Shown piece after piece: positions 52,859-64,000 of a stretch of 64,000 nt of DNA. Every line of letters begins with the position of its first letter. Position 1 is the first letter of the stretch. The translations under genes were made by a program, and so were the position numbers. The stretch spans positions 1,860,001 to 1,924,000 of the forward strand of contig OY992834.1 in assembly GCA_963921425.1 (NCBI GenBank), given 5' to 3'. This DNA is from Dryas octopetala (Eukaryota; Streptophyta; Magnoliopsida; Rosales; Rosaceae). Below the pieces are notes generated by a model. It searched no databases. It had not been told where the DNA came from and was given only the letters and a program-made list of their open reading frames with translations.

Positions 52859-53692
52859 TTAGGATAAGAGAACATTTGATAAAAATAACTTAAATTTTGC
52901 CCCTTGTATCAATTCAGGATATAAATTATGAGTTGTATCAATTTGATCCCTAAACTTTACTTTAGATGTCAATATGCCACTTTCGTAAACTCGGTTGCAA
53001 ATTTCGTCCAAAAGTTCTCATGTGCCATGCAGGGGCGGATCTACAATGGGGTCAATTGACCCCATGAACTCATAATTGCTGAGCTTGAGAGAAATTTTTG
53101 ACCCCATGAAGATTGGGTGTTACTGGCAGGCGCAGGGGCAAGAGAAGCAAACATGGTGTTTGTGAAAATGGCTAAGGGAGAAATGAAGAACAGATATTTA
53201 AGGAAGATGAATGACAGTAACACAGAGTGACATAAAACGAGTGAACTGAAACAACATTTGAACAAAATAGTGTTGCCCTCGCCCAGTTGCCCCTGCTCCC
53301 TTACGATGCGCTGATGCCTGCTTGACTTTCTCCCTCGCGACGCGCCGACAGCCCCTTGCTGGCCTGCTCGCTGCCTCGATCCGTCATTCGCGACTGCCGC
53401 TGTGGCTGCTCCTTAATCTTGCCCATTTCTGGATCCGCCACTGGTGCCATGCACATGAATACTTTTTAAAGTATAAATTCGTCATTTCATTTATATTACA
53501 AGTCTATAAAAATCAAACTACTCCATACACCTAACCCTTTTTTGCAAGAAAAATGCAACTGAATTAACAAAATAGACAAATTGGTTTCAAAATTAAAATT
53601 AAGGGAATACATTGATACAACTCATAATATGTATTGAGAATTAACGTATGGATCAAATTTTAAGTTACTTTTGAAACATTTTTCATTAGGAT
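52859..53692. mobile_element. fold-back element interrupted by a hAT MITE
   Basis: The left arm (about 52859-53021) and the reverse complement of the right arm (about 53530-53692) align, best at TTATGAGTTGTATCAAT, GTAACTTAAAATTT-type and AACTCGGTTGCAAATTT-type blocks. Arms are about 160 bp. The hAT insertion at 53030-53443 splits what was a short loop. Outer ends are approximate. Confidence 0.6.
53030..53443. mobile_element. hAT-type MITE, 414 bp, with 8-bp target duplication
   Basis: The left end is CAGGGGCGGATC; the reverse complement of the right end is CAGTGGCGGATC (11 of 12). It is flanked by perfect GTGCCATG on both sides (53022-53029 and 53444-53451). An eight-base duplication with CAG-starting ends is the hAT signature. 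The right half (53275-53440) is much more GC-rich than its surroundings. Confidence 0.92.
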
Positions 53693-55596
53693 AAAGCCCA
53701 ATTAATTACATCGCATATTCTTGAATCTAAATCTTTATGCGTATTAATATGATACAAAAAAAATTGCCATATTAGTGTGAAATCACACTAGACTAGTAGT
53801 AGTACCAACTACTTGACAATTCGTAGAAAGGTTGCGTGTGGGGCAAAATGCATGACAATTTGGTTAGCAACTAAACCATCCAAGCTACAGAAATCTCAAA
53901 TCTGGGGCCTCCAGAACTGGACACTTGTCGATCACATAACCTATGTGCCACTTGTCCCTGGCCTAACTCAACCTCCCTGTACCATATATTATCGAATAAA
54001 ATTTTGTGACCACAAAAAGCACTTCTTTCTTTCTAAAGATCCAAATTTCACCAAATTCCTTTGCTTTCTATTAATAAATACTACCATAACAACTTTTCTT
54101 TTCCCATGCACCCACCACCAGAACCTAACCTATAAGTCTATAACTAATTATATATTGAAGGGCAAAATCGTCGTTTCAGGGTCGACTACTTTAATAGAAA
54201 AAGCCGTCTGTTTTGGAGTTGGTAGAGCTAGCTAACTGAAGAAGGAATCACTTAACTCGTGTCGGAGGAGGGTGTTTTGGTCATTTGAGGGGTATGAGGG
54301 GCTCTGTTAGTTTGGTTAGAGAGTTAGATAAAACCGGGACTAGAAACGAAACGCTTCCTAGTCGGAATCCAAGTAGCGCCGACTGCATGCATGAGGTATA
54401 CGCGCTATTCTAGGAGTGACGCACACACGTCATCCATGCCACACGAAAGCCATACTCTCTCTCTCTCTAAATGAAAAAATTATAGGACATAACCGATATA
54501 CCCGTTACGTGGTATAACCAATCCAATGTGTAAGGGTATTATTGAACGATGTGTTTATATTAGTAGGGTATAGTATTAATAACATCCACTCGTATTATAA
54601 CACATAAACTAATTATATTATATGTCAATATATCGATTATACAGAATAATTTATCCACAAAAATAGGCTTTCCATCAATCATGGAGCTCACACTCACAGG
54701 CTCACAGCTATATATATATATATATATATATTCAATAGAAGCTACCCTCGTCTATAGGATGTGGTGATTTTTTGAAATTGGAAATCACAATTTTCCAACC
54801 GATGAGATATACCCTGAATTCAGACCCAAAAAAAAAAAAAAAAAAAAGAAGATATACGCATACATGAGTGATAGTCAAAAATATAGATGAGCTGCGATCG
54901 CTCTACTCATAACTAGTATAGAAACAAGAAAAAAAAACTTAAATATTATATATAGTTAAGTTGAAACTCAATTACTCTCAAATCTTAAGTAACTAGCGAA
55001 TAAATATTATAAATTATTTTTTATTTTATGATAAATATTTTCTTTTATGATAAAAAAGAGAGCAATGTTATTCTCACTTCACATAAAACTTTCTTACATT
55101 CCTCTAGAGAACGCAATAATGGGAATGCATATAGCGCTCTCCATAAGCAAAAATGGGACCCTTTTCTTATATTATGTACTAGCCAGGTGTTTATAGGAAA
55201 TTGCTTCTATTTCTATGTATGTATATATATCTAGAGTTTTATTAATCATCGACCCCAGTAAGTGTGTTGTTAATATTAAATTAAGGTAATCTCACACACA
55301 CACACACATGAAAGATTATGCGTGAGTGTGACAACTTGATCCAATTATATAATTATATTATATTCGTTTTCCACTTTTCCTCATTTAATATATAGTTACG
55401 ATATTAACCATTATTTAGTAAGTGTGGTGCGATGGCAAGCTTTTTTATTTTTTATTTTTTAAATAAAGATGGTAAGCTTATTCGTATTCCTCGTTAAATA
55501 ATTCGAATCAAGTTATCACACTCGCACACAATATTACAATTAAATGTAGTTTTTTGCTTCTTCAATTCTCTTGTTCTTCCTTTAAAAGAAAAAAAA
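53693..55596. other. gene-poor interval
   Basis: No recognised gene. A 140-codon open frame at 53813-54235 lacks family similarity and has no splice or promoter context. A (TA)n run lies at 54709-54731. Confidence 0.45.
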
Positions 55597-56747
55597 GGTC
55601 TATTGATTTTAACTACTAAATTTTAATAATTTTTTAGTTTAGGTACCAAAATTAAATAGTATTTTATATTAGGTACTAGTTGAAAAGTCATACAAAATAA
55701 TAAAATAAAAGGTATTAGAATTTACAAATATTACATCACATGCCACTACAATAAAAAAATAAAAATAACATCACAAATATTACATTAATTTATACTATAT
55801 TGTATTAAAAACAAATTCAATCTAGTCACAACTTAACTGTGACTGTCTTGGTAAATTGAAAGAGACAACTTACACCACTTATAAACTATGTATTATTTTG
55901 AGTAAAAATATTGTTTTGACCTCTATTTATACTATATTATAGTATAATTTCTCTAAAAAAAATTCAATTAAATCACAACTTAATTGTGACTGTCTCACAA
56001 CTTACATGTGACTGTCATTTAATCACAACTAAATTTGAAGTTGTGAGTGTCGTACAGTCACAACTAAATGTGAAATTGATACTACATTAGCAAATTTTAA
56101 AGATAATATAAAAACCTCAAGGGCAATTTATTTAAAACCTTATAAATTTTAACTAACATCCATCATATGTGGGGCAAATGACAAAAATGTCAAATGAAAA
56201 AGGCTTAAATCAAAAGGGACATGTTTGTGACCTAATTTAAAAAACTAGATTTAAATTTAATAGTTCAATTGTAATATTATATGGTCTTCATGCTATACCA
56301 AAAAATTATTAGGATTTGGTTTTTAATCCTAATTTTCTAAGTTGTAAGACAGTCACAGTTAAGTTGTGACTTAATTGAATTTTTTTTAGAGAAATTATAC
56401 TATAATATAGTATAAATAGAAGTCAAAATAATACTTTTACTCAAAATAATACATAATATAGTAGTATGAGTTGTTTTTTTCAATTTATCAAGACAGTCAC
56501 AGTTAAGTTGTGATTTGATTGATTTTTTTTTTTAATACAATATATTATAAATTAATGTAATATTTGTGATGTAATATTTTTTTATTTTTTTATTGTAGTG
56601 GCATATGATGTAATATTTGTAAATTCTAATACATTTTACTTTATTATTTTGTTTGATTTTTCAACTAGTACCTAATTTAAAATACTATTTAATTTTAGTA
56701 CCTAAAATAAAAAGTTATTGAAATTTAGTAGTTAAAATCAATGGACC
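55597..56747. mobile_element. 1.15-kb fold-back element with ~400-bp inverted arms
   Basis: The left arm (55597 to about 56000) begins GGTCTATTGATTTTAACTAC; the right arm, reverse-complemented from 56747 to about 56340, begins GGTCCATTGATTTTAACTAC. They stay collinear for about 400 bp (e.g. AGAATTTACAAATATTACATCA and TATACTATATTATAGTATAA), by eye near 85-90% identical. The ~340-bp loop carries further CACAACTTAA / ACTGTGACTGT motifs. No transposase and no clear target duplication; Mutator-like or unclassified. Confidence 0.88.
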
Positions 56748-58042
56748 ATTAATATTATTATGTAATAAAAGCAATTGGTCCAATATTTAATTAGAGAAAT
56801 TAAGTATATGTCTTGGTCCAATGTCATGATCATATCAAATATAATAGAAGCATGTATAGCTATAGCACCACATTTTTAATGCCGAAACCAATATGTAAAT
56901 CCATGATCGTGGCTAAATAGCCTAAATTAGACCCCTTGTCTATTTCAATTAATTTCCACGTATCACGCGATTATGTAAACGTGAATGATATTAATTGGTG
57001 CTTTGATGCTTTCCATGGCCATTTTGGCTTTAATTTTTTTTACTTTTTAATTTATTAATTAAGGACGCTCAAGTGTGCGCTTACCAGTTGACCAAAAGGT
57101 CCAATTCTGGCCTATTACAAAAATAAACAGAAATTAGAAATATATATTAAACTCAATGAAACCCTTTGCTAAAAATTAATTACCTACCCAAACAAAATGT
57201 GCAGGTATTACGTTGAAATTGATAAATAGATCGTGTCATAATTTTTTACATTTCATTTCAAAGAAGGAGCATATGCCTATAAGATTCTTGTCATCGGATG
57301 CCCAAAACAAACATATATAGCACAATATCAAATCAACTCGAGTATATTAAAGAGATTTCCAATTTTTTTTATTTGCTATGGGAGAAATTGATGAGTAATA
57401 AATTACTAATAATATCCAAAAGAATAAATTAATGGGAAGGTTATGCACAATTTATGAGATTACTTGCGAGTGTTACGTAACGCAATGCATGCACAATTAT
57501 CTTATTTGGTACTAATTATTTGTTTGAAAAAAAAGTGCATGCCTTTATTTGAAAGATTGTGTACAAAAATTCCATTTACAGAATATTGAGAAGATTGTGC
57601 ATATCTTAATTTAAGTTGTTATTTGCACATTCAATTTTTTCTCACTATACCTATTTTATTTTAGATTAAATTTATAATTTTAAAAAAATGATGTGTAGTA
57701 AGAAAAAATTAAATGTGTATGTAGCAACCATCTTTATTTATTTATTATAGCATTAAATCATTAATCCATCACTTAATATATATTTTTTTGTCATGTTGTA
57801 TACTTGTATTAACTAGCTAGTAATAAAATATTGTGGGCCATCCACCTTTTATAGCTGTCATCTTATCACCGCATTCAGTTTGCTGTTTTCCGTTAAAAAA
57901 TTTCATTAACACGTCTGTTACAATTCAGATGTTGCGGTCTGAAATTGAAAGCGATGAACTGTGAATGTGCATTTTTTATGAGACTCTCTCTCCTTCTCTT
58001 TTTTATTTTTTTCTCAAAAAGTTTTGATGAGACATTTTATAT
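56748..58042. other. gene-poor AT-rich interval
   Basis: No gene or clear repeat recognised. Confidence 0.5.
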
Positions 58043-58240
58043 TTTTACAGTAGTGCTAGATATATTATATTTTTATACCATAATTTTATATCATCTTATG
58101 TGACAACTTACATGACATTCATACATTGGATACTAAAAAGTAAAAATAAAAACTCAAAAATAAAAAATAAATCTATATCCAATAAAGTAATAACACGTAA
58201 AATGGTATAAAAATGAGGTATAAAAATATGATAAATATAA
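58043..58240. mobile_element. small MITE-like inverted repeat
   Basis: Left GATATATTATATTTTTATACC matches the reverse complement of the right side (TATTTATCATATTTTTATACC), followed by a second matching block (TTTTATATCATCTTATGTG / TTTTATACCATTTTACGTG). Very AT-rich, so partly low-complexity; ends uncertain. Confidence 0.45.
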
Positions 58241-60885
58241 CATTATTCATATTTTTAATATATCTATATTTTTTATCATGTAATTATTAAAAATAAACAT
58301 ATAAACATATTTTTTATGTACCAAACTACCAACCGCCCACCGGTTTATTGCAATGGTTGCATGCTTGGAGTTGAACAATAACACAACAGCAACCGCTTCT
58401 ACCCTGTCTCCTTGACTGTGTTGTTTGGTTTGATTGTGTAAGTAGTGATGTATTGGAACAGCAAGCAACCTTTGGTGTATAAGATTTGACTAATTATGTT
58501 CATCAACCACTAGCAATATTTTTTCTTATTTTCAAATGAGTCATGTCCAATGGACAACTACGTTTTTATTAAAAAAAAATATGTAACACTTTTTAGCTCT
58601 TCGACATCACAAACAAATGCTAACTTAGATGTAAGCTTTTATTAATATTGAATGGTGTATAGGCGTTTGCGCGCGTGTAAAATAGTTGTCAATTGGGGTT
58701 GACCCTTTGAAATATATATATATTTAATTGTTGTTCTTCTTAAATCTGCTTCATATAATAATGCTTTCACTATAAAAGGCATTCATTTCATACAATTGAT
58801 ACGAAGTGGGCAATTTCTCTTTTGTTTTGGGTATCTCTCATTTTTCCAAGAACTTAACTCAATTGGGACATATGTTTTTTGGGCACCCTTGAGTTTTATT
58901 TCATAGCTATGGGTCTCTTAAAATAATGGACATTTCTTTATTGGTAAAGAAGAAAAAGGAGAATAAAAATGGGACATAGTACTTTGAAAAACATTTGACT
59001 GTATAATCTCCTAAAAATAAAAAAATTCTTAATGTATTACAATGTTTTCGATTCCTTTGGAGTGAAAACTTAGAATGAAGAAGAAGTTGGTAGGAATTTG
59101 TTAGAGAAGCTTCAATATATTCAAAACCAACCAAAAGCGCATGAAATTGAAGCTCTAATCGACTATTACATATTACCGGCAATACCCAGTGAGTGACTGA
59201 GTCACTGAGCGGCAGAGAGAGAGAGTGTGGCATACGCCACAGATCGACACGCCACTGCAAAAGCCATTTGCTTTCACTGAGACCGCCGTAATTGCTTATT
59301 GGGGGAGCTAAATTGGTCTTTCCATGTGATCGAATCTGAACCGTTAGATTTCATGCGTTAGATTCGCTCAGAACCACGTGTCGAATATTTATTTGTGTTT
59401 TTCGTATTCTTTGTCAGTGCACACCCCACGTGACCTGCATCTCGGAGTGCAACAGATGGATCAGTCAGTGACTCAGTGGTTAAATTCGTAGTTAAATTCC
59501 AGGGATGGCCAAGATTTACGTACGCTTCAAGCTTTTATTAATGTAATTTGCACACTACCTGTACTTCCGTTTCAGACTTTCAGTGTTCTTTTCTTTTAGT
59601 TTCAGTTTTTATTTTATTTAATCTAAAATGGGCCAATGGCAAGTTCTATGGGCCATGGCAGGCTTAAAGGTTTCTGGGCCAATTGATACCACAATGAGAA
59701 GTCCACTATTTAGAAGTGACTTGTTTATGTCAAATTCAATTCCATTGGCAATGTAATGGTCAATATGATTTCACCTAATCAACTGTTTCTTACAGACATA
59801 ATCACCAAATGTATGGAAGAAAACTTGAAGTCGTCTGTAGTGGGTTGTTCTAATTCTTGTGGCGGTGAAGCTTCTTATAACACATATAAGTCGGTGTGAT
59901 ACATGTAGCATGGTGGACCAAATCAAATATTTGCACCTAGTTTCAAAGTTTCAAAACCGAGTACCGCCGCTAAGTGGGTCACATTGTGGTTTTTCATCCC
60001 ACAAAATATGCATTCAATATTCAAGATTTTGGTGACGTCCAGCAGCCTCACTCAGATTACATGGCGCAATCATCGCACAACACAAGCAGGCTCCAATTAA
60101 TTATGGCACCCAAGTGAAACCCAATATGGCTCAATCTCAAGTGAAACCCATGTGTGTGATTTCATGCTATCTTTTTCATTTTTGGCTTGATTGGTCCATT
60201 GGTATTATAATCAAAATAATAATATTAGAATATCCAAATTTATCAAATTTATTCACTAAATAATGTGTCCGTACATATTTCAATAAATGAAATACTGACA
60301 CATCATTTAGGCATTTAGTGAACAAAATTTGATCCTTTCCATAAAAAACATAAGTTCTACTTTCTTCACCATAAACATGGTCCTTTCCAACTGAGTCATC
60401 GATTCCATGGGTTTGGATTAGATTGGACTTCTTCAAACTGAACTTTCGGTACTATTAGCAGCTTGAATGATTCCTCCACCCTCCTACCTCAAGATCCTTG
60501 AAATCATCTTTTTGTTCTATTGCTATCATTAATTCCTTAATTCTTTTTTGTCCTTCCTTACTCGGATTTTTCCTTTGGCTGAAGAATCCTAATATCATAT
60601 TCCATAAAGTACTGAACGCGATGGTTTAGTTTAACACATAAATTCTTCTGGTATTACATCACACATCATGTATGACTATGATCAAAGTCTTCAGGAGAAA
60701 AAACCAAACAACTTACATTAACTAATATATTCCATGTACCTTAGAAAAATTTAAAAGAATTAATGATTGAGAATGCATCTGATAATGTGATACTTAACTA
60801 TATTTTCAAGATAATGTAGAATGTCTGCAATATGCATGTTGTCCCAGTTTGCTTCACCTGTATGCAATCCTCTCAAGACTTGACG
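58241..60885. other. gene-poor interval upstream of the MATE gene
   Basis: No gene recognised. The patch 59160-59480 is less AT-rich and contains two perfect G-boxes (CACGTG at 59375-59380 and 59427-59432) and a GA run, promoter-like in look but with no adjacent reading frame. Confidence 0.45.
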
Positions 60886-60893
60886 TATATAAA
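60886..60893 (+). promoter_or_regulatory. TATA box close to the MATE start codon
   Basis: TATATAAA, only 44 bp upstream of the ATG at 60930. If used, transcription would start around 60915-60925, leaving a leader of only a few bases. Confidence 0.5.
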
Positions 60894-60929
60894 TTAAGGT
60901 GCCAAACATCAAACCTGAACCCCAACTTA

Positions 60930-61358
60930 ATGGAGGAGCCACTACTCGACACAGCAGCCTCCGAGTTGAGTCACAAGTCTGGGCAGTCAGGTGGCAACCA
61001 GGACTATGCCCCGGTGAGGAGCTTTGATGAGTTTCGGTGTATGTTTTGGATAGAGACAGTGAAGCTGTGGAAAATAGCAGGTCCGGCGGTGATCACTTTA
61101 CTGTGTCTGTATGGGACTAGCTCAGTCATAAGCCTCTATGTTGGTCATCTCGGAGCTATTGAGCTCTCAGCCATCACCATTTCTCTCGCTGTCATTTCCA
61201 CCTTCTCTTACGGAATCATGGTTAATATGCTTCCCTTAATATGTTCTTGTTAGATATCTGACATGTTATGTTGTAAACGGTAATTAATGGTCCAGATTGA
61301 CAGAGTCTGAAAACCTGTCTGACAAGAGAAATTTCCCTTTTTCACTTGTAGATGAACT

Positions 61359-61395
<37 letters not shown>

Positions 61396-63259
61396 TTGTA
61401 GGAAGTGTATGTTTTTGAATTGAATTGCAACTCTAAGAATGTACCAAATATGAAAAACTTACATTTGTTCATGAACTGCACAGCTTGGCATGGGGAGTGC
61501 TCTGGAGACCCTGTGTGGGCAGGCATTTGGTGCTGGGCAGATTCACATGCTTGGGATTTACATGCAACGCTCATGGATAATCCTATTTGTAACCAGCATG
61601 TTCCTCTTGCCAATTTACATCTTTGCCACACCCATTTTAAAGTTGCTAGGCCAAGAAGATGACATAGCCAATCTTGCAGGAACTTTTACAAAGCAAATAA
61701 TTCCTCAGTTGTTCTCACTTGCCGTTAATTTTCCTGCCCAAAAGTTCCTTCAGGCTCAGAGCAAGGTTAGAGTGGTGGCATGGATTGCAGTTTTGGCTTT
61801 GATTGTACACATTGTACTACTATGGCTCTTCATTTTTGTGTTAGATTGGGGCACACTAGGTGCAGCTGTAGCATTTAACATAACTAGATGGGGGATTGCA
61901 TTGGCCCAAGTTGCGTACATTATGGGTTGGTGCAAAGAGGGTTGGAATGGGTTTTCATGGTTGGCATTTAAGGACATGTGGGCCTTTGTTAGACTCTCCC
62001 TTGCCTCTGCTGTGATGCTCTGCCTGGAGATTTGGTACATGATGAGTATAATCCTTGTCACAGGTCATCTAGATAATGAAGTTATAGCAGTTGGTTCCCT
62101 TTCTATCTGGTAAGATCTTAATTAATCACCTCCACCCATTTTTTGCTACATAATAAGCTTTTGATTTATAGAAGCATGAATTGCAGAGAATTTGTATCTT
62201 AACTTTTTGTCATTCTTGGTTTTTGGTTTCTTTGTTCCTTCATAGCATGAACATTAATGGGTGGGAAGGAATGCTATTTGTTGGAATAAATGTTGCTATA
62301 AGGTGAAGAAGCTTTGCTTGAGCCTTGAACTGATATATCTTTCTCTGATTCCCATATTTTCTTAATAAGTATTCGTAACTTGTGGCAGTGTTCGTGTCTC
62401 CAATGAGCTCGGATCAGGACGTCCGAGAGCAGCCAAATACTGTGTCTATGTGACAGTGTTTCAATCTCTCCTAATTGGGATTTTTTTCATGACCATTATC
62501 TTGTTAACCAAAGACAGTTTCTCCATAATTTTTACAAGTGACAAGGATCTTCAACAAGCGGTCTCTCAATTAGCATACCTTCTTGGGGTAACCATGTTGC
62601 TTAACAGTGTCCAGCCAGTAATATCAGGTATCTGCAGTAATTTACAGGTCACTCACTCTGTGTTATGAATGAATGTTATATATGATATGTGTATTATATA
62701 TGATATGTGTATCTTGTTAAGCCAATTTTTGCTTGTTCTTGCAGGTGTTGCAATTGGAGGTGGATGGCAGGCATTGGTAGCTTATATAAACTTGGGTTGT
62801 TACTACATTTTTGGACTTCCTCTTGGATACATTCTTTGTCATGTTGTAAATTTGGGAGTGATGGTAATAGTTTTTTTAAAATTTTTATGAAAAATGAAAG
62901 ACCAAGTAGCTTCACTAGTGTTAATGAATACTATGATTGATGTTAGGGACTTTGGGGGGGCATGATATGTGGAACTGCTCTCCAAACCTTACTTCTGTTA
63001 CTCGTGCTGTACAAAACCAACTGGAACAAAGAGGTAATCATAAGTTCATTGCAAAATTTCAAACTTTGGTTCCTGAATTTCATCAACTCTCTTTCCATTC
63101 CCCAAAATTCGAACAGACTGGATAATATTCATATACAAGTAACAAAGGAAAAATTTTAAAAAAACCCTGCATGTTTCTGCAATTTTATATTAAGAAATCG
63201 AATTGCAGGTGGAGCAAACAACAAAACGCTTGAGGAGGTGGGCAAGACACCAAAACTGA
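60930..63259 (+). CDS. MATE transporter (DETOXIFICATION family, DTX29-33-like)
   Basis: Seven exons: 60930-61220, 61484-62109, 62246-62302, 62389-62627, 62745-62863, 62947-63033 and 63209-63259, giving 489 residues, normal for plant MATEs. These are 12-helix antiporters that move flavonoids, alkaloids, organic acids or hormones across the tonoplast or plasma membrane. Visible motifs are YAPVRSFDEF before helix 1, LGMGSALETLCGQAFGAGQ after exon junction 1, FPAQKFLQAQSK, the second-half signature VRVSNELGSGRPRAAK, and VAIGGGWQALVAYINLGCYY. It ends TTKRLRRWARHQN. The ATG at 60930 (MEEPLLDTA) fits the family; the frame is open upstream to 60849 but lacks another ATG. Substrate cannot be told. No break is seen. 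Confidence 0.94.
61363..61388 (+). repeat. (AC)n microsatellite in MATE intron 1
   Basis: About 13 AC units between exons 1 and 2. Confidence 0.95.
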
Positions 63260-64000
63260 GACTACAGCTGAAAGTATATGAATTCTCTGCCTATTCATTG
63301 TTGAAACCTTGCCTTGCCTTTGCTTTTCTTTCCTCCTATTTTTTCGTCTGTTAATCAGTCTCCATGTATGCATGTTCCCTACTTATTTCTAAATAATATA
63401 GTTTTCCAGAACTGAGACTACTCTGAGATTTCATGCCCTTGATTTCTAGGAAGGCAATGATCATGAGCACGCCTTCTGGTATACAATAGTTGATTGATGA
63501 GTCTAATTAACCACACATCTCTATGGACCAATTCTCACTACACATAATTTTAGGCCTCTAGACAGTTTATGAACAAAGATGACGACAGAATTTCACTAAT
63601 GACCAAAGGAGATTGCATTTACATAAGAGTGATTGATCACAAAAGAGTACATAATTCTTGCTCATAAGCTGATAAAGCTAATAAAGTGGCAATTGACTAT
63701 GTTTGTGACTTGAATTTAAGCCACATGGTTAACACCTTCCTTCTCCAATTTTAGGTAGAACTGAATTAGATGCATCCAGAAAACTAAGTTGAGTTCACAG
63801 CGACCAAACTTGGGGTGCTAAAACCCTTCGTACCTAACACATCAAACGCCAAACATATATAACAATGCACGCCTAACAAATGAAAACAATACATGATGGA
63901 CAATCACCAACTGTGAACTATGACAAGTCTGCCAAACTGCTTCGACAGATGGGACCAACTGTTAGCTATGATGTATCAGTTTCAGACCACTAAGTTTGTG
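63260..64000. other. 3' flank of the MATE gene
   Basis: Probable MATE 3' UTR for the first few hundred bases; nothing else recognised to the window edge. Confidence 0.5.

Noticed and set aside
53813-54235. 140-codon plus-strand open frame
   Set aside because: No recognised domain, no leader or splice context, and composition like translated AT-rich spacer.

Overview
The window is nuclear DNA of a flowering plant, almost certainly a woody eudicot (rosid-like). It is AT-rich, the genes carry GT-AG introns, and the proteins are plant-specific families: CrRLK1L kinase, GRAS, FRO, DETOXIFICATION and plastid DUF819. Exon boundaries were read by eye from splice consensus and reading frame. For all multi-exon genes called intact the exon lengths sum to a multiple of three.

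Layout. 1-480: first exon of a DeSI/PPPDE peptidase gene (minus), running off the left edge. 3419-5884: intronless CrRLK1L receptor kinase like At5g24010 (minus). 8150-10169: small RRM protein like RBM18 (plus). 11056-17144: two head-to-tail DUF819 plastid membrane protein genes (plus). 19326-26855: two head-to-tail ferric-chelate reductase (FRO) genes (plus), with a decayed extra terminal exon between them. 27822-33311: a large acidic, Arg-rich-tailed nuclear-type protein of the 'dentin sialophosphoprotein-like' group (minus). 35955-39634: a broken copy of organellar prolyl-tRNA synthetase OVA6/PRORS1 (minus). 45502-47439: GRAS protein SCL8 (minus). 60930-63259: MATE transporter (plus). About 28 kb of the right half is gene-poor and holds small transposons.

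Gene content and order match, from memory of Arabidopsis, the union of two paralogous segments: At5g23980-At5g24010 (FRO4, FRO5, DUF819, CrRLK1L) and At5g52510-At5g52540 (SCL8, OVA6, dentin-sialophosphoprotein-like, DUF819). The window therefore looks like the unfractionated ancestral block. The genes do not form a pathway; plants have no operons here. The FRO pair (iron reduction at membranes) and the DUF819 pair (probable plastid envelope carriers) are local tandem duplicates.

Mobile DNA is mostly small and non-autonomous: several Tourist-like (PIF/Harbinger) elements with TTA/TAA target duplications, one of 2.1 kb carrying a receptor-kinase gene fragment; a hAT-type MITE with an 8-bp duplication nested in a fold-back element; a LINE-like retroposon with a 14-bp duplication; and several long-arm fold-back repeats, one with about 400-bp arms. 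No LTR retrotransposon, viral copy, tRNA, rRNA or CRISPR was seen.
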